A DNA stretch of 10,695 bases from assembly GCA_030040235.1 (NCBI GenBank), contig JASHUC010000503.1, forward strand, positions 1 to 10,695, given 5' to 3'. Positions within the stretch are counted from its first letter, which is position 1; each line of letters begins with the position of its first letter. The translations under genes were made by a program, and so were the position numbers. The notes under the pieces were generated by a model, which worked only from the letters and a program-made list of their open reading frames with translations, had not been told where the DNA came from and made no database searches. The stretch comes from Gammaproteobacteria bacterium. GTDB lineage: Bacteria; Pseudomonadota; Gammaproteobacteria; Steroidobacterales; Steroidobacteraceae. Below, piece by piece: positions 6,006 to 10,695 of this stretch.

Positions 6006-7477
6006 GGCGACCTCCGGCGCAGGGTCTGGGTAGAGACGGGCCGGACGGGCGCGGCGAGTGCGCCCGGCAAGGAGTGCGCGACGGTGTTGATGTGGCCTGC
6101 GCCCATGGTCACGAGGACGTCGTCCGCCTGCAGCAGGTCCTTGAGAGAGGCCGCGAGCTCCTCGACGCGCTCGACGAAGATCGGCTCCACCTGTCCGCGC
6201 GAGCGCACCGCGCGGCAGATGGCACGCCCGTCGCAGCCCGCGATCGGCGACTCCCCCGCCGGGTATACCTCGGTGACGAGCAGCACGTCGGCCTCGGCGA
6301 GCACCTTGGCGAAATCGTCGATCAGATCGCGCGTGCGCGTGAAGCGGTGCGGCTGGAACGCGAGCACGATGCGCCGCCCCGGGTAGCCCTGCTTGAGCGC
6401 CTCGAGCGTTGCGGCGATCTCGGTCGGGTGGTGGGCGTAATCGTCCACGAGACTCACGCGTCCGGCCGAGGTCGCAACCTCCGCGATGTGCTGCAGCCGC
6501 CGATCGATCCCCTCGAAGCCGGCGAGCGCGCGCTGGATGGCGGCGGGCTCGACCTCGAGCTCCGTCGCAACGGCCACGGCCGCGAGTGCGTTCCGCACGT
6601 TGTGCGTTCCGGGAAGATTGAGCGTGACAGGGAGCGAGTCCGTCTCCTCGCCCTTCAGCGCCGCTCCCGAGCGCACCACCTCGAAGTACGTCTGCAGCCC
6701 GCTGCGCCTCAGGTTGACGGCCCGCACGTCGGCGCCCGATTCGAATCCGTAGGTCATCACCGGCCGGCCGACGAGCGGCAGAATGCTGCGCACGTGCTCG
6801 TCGTCGAGGCACAGGATCGCGAGTCCGTAGAACGGCAGGTTGTGCAGGAACTCGACGAAGCTCTGCTTCAGGTGCTCGAAGCTGCCCTCGTGGGTTGCGA
6901 GGTGATCGTGATCGATGTTCGTCACCACCGCGATGAGGGGCTGCAGGTGCGTGAAGGAGGCATCGCTCTCGTCCGCCTCGGCGACCAGGTAGCGCCCCGT
7001 GCCGAGCCGCGCGTTACTCGCGGCGCTCGCGAGGCGTCCCCCGATCACGAAGGTCGGGTCCGCGCCGCCCTCCCCGAGAATGCTCGCCACGAGACTCGTC
7101 GTCGTGGTCTTCCCGTGGGTGCCTGCCACCGCGATCGAATAACGAAAGCGCATGAGCTCGCCCAGCATCTCCGCGCGCTGCACGAGGGGAATGCGCTGCG
7201 CGAGCGCGGCGCAAATCTCGGGATTCTCGGACGGCACGGCGCTCGAGACGACCACCACGTCGGCGCCCTGCACCTGCTCGGCCGCGTGCCCGATCGCAAT
7301 GCGCGCGCCGAGCTGGGCGAGGCGGCGCGTCATCGCACTCTCCTTGAGGTCCGAGCCCTGCACGCTATAGCCGAGATTGAGGAGCACCTCGGCGATGCCA
7401 CCCATGCCGGCCCCGCCGATCCCGACGAAGTGGATCGTGTTGATGCGCCGCATGCGATCGGCACGGCCGGCGATCAT
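6002..7477 (-). CDS. murC: UDP-N-acetylmuramate--L-alanine ligase
   Basis: This 491-residue enzyme, the same length as E. coli MurC, joins L-Ala to UDP-MurNAc using ATP, the first amino acid step of the stem peptide. Domain 1 holds the UDP-substrate loop [16 protein letters not shown] (GIGGAGMGG at 19-27). Domain 2 has the P-loop GTHGKTTTT (119-127), then EADESDASF and [11 protein letters not shown]. Domain 3 contains [34 protein letters not shown] and MGAGHIN, all standard Mur-ligase blocks. ATG 7477 overlaps the murG stop as ATGA and has GGAG 8 bases upstream; Met9 (7453) is a possible internal start. The frame is open further upstream to 8611 but there it is antisense-free overlap with murG in another frame, so it is not coding. 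No key residue looks altered. Confidence 0.98.
   Translation of the reverse strand: MIAGRADRMRRINTIHFVGIGGAGMGGIAEVLLNLGYSVQGSDLKESAMTRRLAQLGARIAIGHAAEQVQGADVVVVSSAVPSENPEICAALAQRIPLVQRAEMLGELMRFRYSIAVAGTHGKTTTTSLVASILGEGGADPTFVIGGRLASAASNARLGTGRYLVAEADESDASFTHLQPLIAVVTNIDHDHLATHEGSFEHLKQSFVEFLHNLPFYGLAILCLDDEHVRSILPLVGRPVMTYGFESGADVRAVNLRRSGLQTYFEVVRSGAALKGEETDSLPVTLNLPGTHNVRNALAAVAVATELEVEPAAIQRALAGFEGIDRRLQHIAEVATSAGRVSLVDDYAHHPTEIAATLEALKQGYPGRRIVLAFQPHRFTRTRDLIDDFAKVLAEADVLLVTEVYPAGESPIAGCDGRAICRAVRSRGQVEPIFVERVEELAASLKDLLQADDVLVTMGAGHINTVAHSLPGALAAPVRPVSTQTLRRRSP
6011..6015 (-). promoter_or_regulatory. Ribosome binding site deciding the murB start
   Basis: GGAGG lies inside the end of murC on the minus strand. 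It is 5 bases from GTG 6005 and 11 from ATG 5999. The spacing and the GTGA overlap both favour the GTG slightly; either start gives almost the same protein. Confidence 0.55.
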
Positions 7478-8559
7478 GCGGCGCTCTCCGCGTACTTGAG
7501 GCAGGCGGCGGCGAGATCGTCGGTCGCGCCCGGGCGGGCGAGCGCGCGGGCGCGCTCGGCCATGGCGAGCAGGCTCTCGCGGCTGCGGCAGATGCGCGCG
7601 AGCTCGGCGCGCAGCCGCTCGGCGGTCAGCTCCCGGTCGTCGATCAGCACCGCAGCACCGGCATCGACGAGGTAGCGCGCATTCGCCGTCTGGTGATCGT
7701 CCACCGCCGCCGGAAAGGGCACCAGGATCGCCCCGACCCCGGCCGCCGCGAGCTCGGAGATCGTGAGCGCTCCGGCACGGCAGATCACCAGATCGGCCCA
7801 CTCGTAAGCTTGCGCCATGTCCTCGATGAAGGCGCACACCTCGGCGTGCACTGCGGCGGCTGCATAGGCGCGCTCGGCAGCCTCGAGCCAGCGCTCTCCC
7901 GACTGATGACGCACCTCGAGGAGGAGCGTTCCGGAGAGCTTCGCGAGCGCGTAGGGGACGACCGTATTCAAACGCACCGCACCCTGGCTGCCGCCGATCA
8001 CGAGCACGTGGATGCTCGCGCCGCGCTCGGCGAACCGCGCCGCGGGCGGGGGGGCCTGGGCGATCTCGCGGCGCACCGGGTTGCCGATCGGTCGAGCGCG
8101 CACCGCGGGTCCGAAGCTGCCCGGAAAGGCTTCGAGCACTTCGCGAGCGAGGTGCGCGAGGCAGCGGTTGGTGAATCCGGCGATGGCATTCTGCTCGTGG
8201 ATGATGAGCGGACGGCGCGTGAGCCAGGCGGCAATGCCTCCCGGCCCCGTCACGAATCCTCCCAGGCCCACGACGACCAGCGGCCTGCGCCGCCGCATCA
8301 CCCGCAGCGCCTGCGCGAGCGCGAGCGTCAGGCGCCAGGGAGCCGCCAGGAGGGCCAGCATCCCCTTGCCCCGCAATCCACCGACCGAGAGCCACTCGAT
8401 CGGCAGCGGCTCGGCCGGAACGATGCGCGCCTCGAGACCGCGCCGCGTGCCGAGCCAGAGCACCTCGACCGATCGCTGTCGCAGAAGCCGTGCGAGCGCG
8501 AGCGCCGGGAACACGTGCCCCCCGGTACCTCCTGCCATGATCAGGACCGGCCGGCTCAC
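7474..8559 (-). CDS. murG: Lipid II synthase (undecaprenyl-PP-MurNAc-pentapeptide GlcNAc transferase)
   Basis: This 361-residue GT-B glycosyltransferase (355 in E. coli) transfers GlcNAc from UDP-GlcNAc to lipid I on the inner face of the membrane. The N-terminal lobe starts [20 protein letters not shown], with the first G-loop at about 10-18. The second G-loop is [12 protein letters not shown] at the lobe junction. The donor-binding stretch [15 protein letters not shown], followed by [18 protein letters not shown], carries the Glu and Gln residues that hold UDP-GlcNAc. The start is GTG 8559, overlapping the ftsW stop as GTGA, with GGGAG 8 bases upstream; the next Met (residue 8) is inside the first strand and would remove it. 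It ends in an ATGA overlap with murC. Chain length and all motifs are normal, so the call is secure; only the GTG start is inferred. Confidence 0.97.
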   Translation of the reverse strand: MSRPVLIMAGGTGGHVFPALALARLLRQRSVEVLWLGTRRGLEARIVPAEPLPIEWLSVGGLRGKGMLALLAAPWRLTLALAQALRVMRRRRPLVVVGLGGFVTGPGGIAAWLTRRPLIIHEQNAIAGFTNRCLAHLAREVLEAFPGSFGPAVRARPIGNPVRREIAQAPPPAARFAERGASIHVLVIGGSQGAVRLNTVVPYALAKLSGTLLLEVRHQSGERWLEAAERAYAAAAVHAEVCAFIEDMAQAYEWADLVICRAGALTISELAAAGVGAILVPFPAAVDDHQTANARYLVDAGAAVLIDDRELTAERLRAELARICRSRESLLAMAERARALARPGATDDLAAACLKYAESAA

Positions 8560-9776
8560 GCAGCGGACTCCCGGTCGGGCAGCTCGCGCGCGGTTGCCGC
8601 TCCACGGGCATTCACCGTCGCCTCGTGGTACACGCGCAGGAGCAGTCCCACCCAGGCGAGCGAGACGGCGAGACTCGAGCGCCCGTAGCTCATGAGCGGC
8701 AGCGTCAGTCCCTTCGTCGGAAGCACGCCCATGTTCACCCCGATGTTGATGAAGGCCTGCACCCCGAGCCAAAGCCCGAATCCCGCCGCGAGGTACGCCG
8801 GAAACTTGAGTTGCGCATCGGCGGCCAGCCGCGCGATGCGGAAGCTGCGCCACACGAGTGTCAGAAACAGGCCCACCGTCATGAGCGCTCCGAGGAGCCC
8901 GAGCTCCTCGGCGAGCACGGCGAACAGGAAGTCCGTGTGGGCTTCCGGCAAATAGAAAAGCTTTTGCACGCTGTCGCCGAGGCCGACGCCGAGCCATCCC
9001 CCGCGGCCGATGGCGATGAGCGACTGGGTGAGCTGGAAGCCGCCGTTGTACGGGTCCGACCAGGGGTCGATGAAGGCGGTGAGGCGGCGCAGCCGGTAGC
9101 TCGAGCTCACCGCGAGCAGCGCAAATCCCGCCGCCGCCACCAAGGTGATCGCGACCACGTAGCGCAGGCGCGCGCCGGCGAGAAACAGGAGGCCAAAGCC
9201 CGCGGCGAACAGCACCGTCGCCGCACCGAAATCGGGTTCGGCGAGCAGCAATGCCCCGGCGCACACCAGGAGCCCCAGCGGCTTGAGCACCCCGCGGAGG
9301 GTGCCGCGCAGCTCCTCCTCGTGCCGCACGGCGTAGCTGGCGAGGTAGATGAGGATCAGCACCCGGGCGAGCTCGGAGGCCTGGAGGTTGAACCCGGCCA
9401 CCTTCAGCCAGCGGCGGCTGCCGTTCACGACGTGCCCGAAACCCGGCACGAGCACGAGGATCAGCAGCGCAAAGCCCACCACGAGCAGTGCGGTCGAAAG
9501 CCGCTCGAGCCGCTCGGTCGGTACCAGAAGCAGGATCGCCGCGGCCCCCGCACCCGTTAGGGCGAGCAGCAGCTGGCGAGTGAGATAGAAAAAGCTCTGA
9601 CCACTTTCCTGGCTCGCGATCGAGATCGATGCCGAGGTCACCATCACGAGCCCGAGCAGCACGATCGCGAGCACGACGGCGAGCGTCGCCGTGTCGAGCC
9701 GTACGCCGCCGCGGCGCTTGCCGCTCCACGCATAGCCGAGCCCGAGGCCGCTCACCCGCTCCGGGACGGCGCTCAT
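8556..9776 (-). CDS. ftsW: Septal peptidoglycan polymerase FtsW (SEDS family)
   Basis: This 406-residue polytopic protein (414 in E. coli) polymerises lipid II at the septum together with FtsI. About ten hydrophobic segments can be traced after a basic N-terminal tail. Family blocks seen: [41 protein letters not shown]; the long periplasmic loop [19 protein letters not shown]; and [22 protein letters not shown], whose HTDF Asp is the residue considered catalytic in SEDS polymerases. It closes with [19 protein letters not shown]. The usual SYGGSS near the C-terminus reads SYGRSS here. ATG 9776 overlaps the murD stop as ATGA, with AAGGAG 8 bases upstream; the stop overlaps the murG GTG. RodA is the main alternative, but the position between murD and murG makes FtsW clear. 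Confidence 0.97.
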   Translation of the reverse strand: MSAVPERVSGLGLGYAWSGKRRGGVRLDTATLAVVLAIVLLGLVMVTSASISIASQESGQSFFYLTRQLLLALTGAGAAAILLLVPTERLERLSTALLVVGFALLILVLVPGFGHVVNGSRRWLKVAGFNLQASELARVLILIYLASYAVRHEEELRGTLRGVLKPLGLLVCAGALLLAEPDFGAATVLFAAGFGLLFLAGARLRYVVAITLVAAAGFALLAVSSSYRLRRLTAFIDPWSDPYNGGFQLTQSLIAIGRGGWLGVGLGDSVQKLFYLPEAHTDFLFAVLAEELGLLGALMTVGLFLTLVWRSFRIARLAADAQLKFPAYLAAGFGLWLGVQAFINIGVNMGVLPTKGLTLPLMSYGRSSLAVSLAWVGLLLRVYHEATVNARGAATARELPDRESAA

Positions 9777-10695
9777 GCGGCGAGCTCCTTGACGGCCTCG
9801 GTGAATACGAGTCCGCGGTGCGCGTAGTCGCGGAACATGTCGAGACTGGCGCAGGCGGGCGAGAGCAGCACGGTCTCCCCCGGATGCGCGGCCCGCGCCG
9901 CCGCGCGCACCGCCTCCTCGAGCGAGTCACAACGCTCGAGGCTCGCGACCCCCTCGAGCGCGCGCCCGATCGCTTGGGCGTCTCGCCCGATCAGCACCGC
10001 ATGACGCACCTTGCCGCGAAACGCCGGTGCGAGCGGGGTGAAGTCCTGCTGCTTGCCGTCGCCGCCGAGGATCGCCACGAGCGGCCCCGGCAGACCCGAA
10101 ACGGCGGCGAGCGTCGCGCCGACATTCGTGCCCTTGGAGTCGTTGATGTAGGTGACGCCGCGCACCTCGCCGACCCACTGCGAGCGATGCGGCAGGCCCG
10201 GAAAGCTCCGCAGCTCCGCGACCATGGGCTCGAGCGGCAATCCGATCGCCTCCCCGAGGGCGAGCGCCGCGAGCGCATTCGCGACATTGTGCAGCCCGCG
10301 TATCTTCAGCTCGCTCACCGCGAGCAGCGGCTCGTTGTGTCGCACCAGCCACGCCGCCCCGGGTGCCCCGTCCGGGCGGGCACCGGTTGCGACCGCATAG
10401 CCGGCTGCGCTCGTGGGGCGCAGTGAGAAGGCGATGGTCGGCTGACCGGGCAGCGGCATCGCGACCACGAGCGGGTCGTCGAGGTTCACGACGGCCGTAT
10501 CGCAGCGGGCGAAGATGCGCGCCTTGGCCGCGGCGTAATCCTCGAGCGTCGCGTATCGGTCGAGATGATCCGCGGAGATATTGAGCACTGCCGCGGCTTT
10601 CAAATCGAGCGAACGAGTCGCCTCGAGCTGAAAGCTCGAAAGCTCGAGCACATAGAGCTCGGTGCGCTCGGGATCGCGGTGCGAGGCGGTCAGCA
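9773..10695 (-). CDS. murD: UDP-N-acetylmuramoyl-L-alanine--D-glutamate ligase, C-terminal two thirds
   Basis: The frame is open to the right edge, so the start and UDP-binding domain lie outside; about 306 codons are present of a protein usually near 440-450. MurD adds D-Glu to UDP-MurNAc-L-Ala with ATP in the cytoplasm. The visible part enters in the central ATPase domain with TELYVLELSSFQLEATRSL, followed by NISADHLDRY and YAAAKARIF, whose Lys is the carbamylated residue that holds Mg2+. The C-terminal domain has VTYINDSKGTNVGATLAA, ILGGDGKQQDF and LLSPACASLDMFRDYAHRG, the D-Glu and nucleotide-contacting blocks. The GTG at 10651 falls inside VLELSSFQ and is not a start. The stop forms ATGA with ftsW. 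The gene is intact as far as it can be seen. Confidence 0.97.
   Translation of the reverse strand, partial: LTASHRDPERTELYVLELSSFQLEATRSLDLKAAAVLNISADHLDRYATLEDYAAAKARIFARCDTAVVNLDDPLVVAMPLPGQPTIAFSLRPTSAAGYAVATGARPDGAPGAAWLVRHNEPLLAVSELKIRGLHNVANALAALALGEAIGLPLEPMVAELRSFPGLPHRSQWVGEVRGVTYINDSKGTNVGATLAAVSGLPGPLVAILGGDGKQQDFTPLAPAFRGKVRHAVLIGRDAQAIGRALEGVASLERCDSLEEAVRAAARAAHPGETVLLSPACASLDMFRDYAHRGLVFTEAVKELAA

Noticed and set aside
6006..6812. Extension of the murB frame upstream
   Set aside because: Overlaps murC out of frame and has no recognisable domain; MurB begins around [16 protein letters not shown].
7478..9930. Upstream in-frame extensions of murG (to 9930) and murC (to 8611)
   Set aside because: The extra parts run through ftsW/murD and murG in other frames and read as Arg/Ala-rich noise; true starts are set by 4-base overlaps with SD sequences and by family N-termini. 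Apparent fusion proteins are therefore artefacts.
10620..10650. Short repeats of AGCTCGA near the right edge
   Set aside because: They encode the conserved MurD segment LELSSFQLEA; repetition follows from Leu/Glu/Ser codon use.
1..10695. Mobile elements, CRISPR, tRNA/rRNA, defence or biosynthetic islands
   Set aside because: None seen: nearly every base belongs to conserved dcw, lipid A or replication genes, with uniform composition and no target-site duplications or regular repeats.

Overview
The window is a stretch of chromosomal housekeeping DNA: the distal half of the division and cell wall (dcw) cluster of a high-G+C (about two-thirds by eye) Gram-negative bacterium, read on the minus strand. 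The presence of lpxC means a lipid A outer membrane. The order murD-ftsW-murG-murC-murB-ftsQ-ftsA-ftsZ-lpxC, followed by a DUF721/dciA gene on the other strand and an M23 peptidase gene, matches the gammaproteobacterial arrangement (I recall the same lpxC / DUF721 / M23 / secA neighbourhood in Pseudomonas). The FtsZ tail ending in DIPAFLRRQAD and the one-residue offset from E. coli LpxC numbering also fit Gammaproteobacteria. The order within that class cannot be fixed from the sequence alone; a Xanthomonadales/Nevskiales/Steroidobacterales-like lineage is a guess.

Layout from right to left, which is the direction of transcription: a 5'-truncated murD (enters at base 10695), ftsW, murG, murC, murB, ftsQ, ftsA, ftsZ and lpxC. 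The first five are joined by 4-base ATGA/GTGA stop-start overlaps. murB and ftsQ are 2 bases apart, and ftsQ and ftsA overlap by 8. Only ftsA-ftsZ (70 bases) and ftsZ-lpxC (66 bases) have real intercistronic gaps; the second holds a strong hairpin. There is no ddl gene between murC/murB and ftsQ. At the left end dciA lies on the plus strand, tail to tail with lpxC (2 bases between stop codons) and head to head with a 3'-truncated M23 peptidase gene that runs off the left edge.

How the genes work together: MurB, MurC and MurD make the cytoplasmic UDP-MurNAc-peptide, MurG makes lipid II, and FtsW polymerises it at the septum. FtsZ forms the ring, FtsA tethers it to the membrane, and FtsQ links it to the periplasmic FtsQLB complex. 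LpxC commits UDP-acyl-GlcNAc to lipid A. DciA assists loading of the replicative helicase, and the M23 protein is probably an envelope peptidase or a related scaffold.

No mobile element, CRISPR array, tRNA, rRNA or foreign-looking island was seen. I found no undescribed system; the findings are local variations on a well-known cluster.
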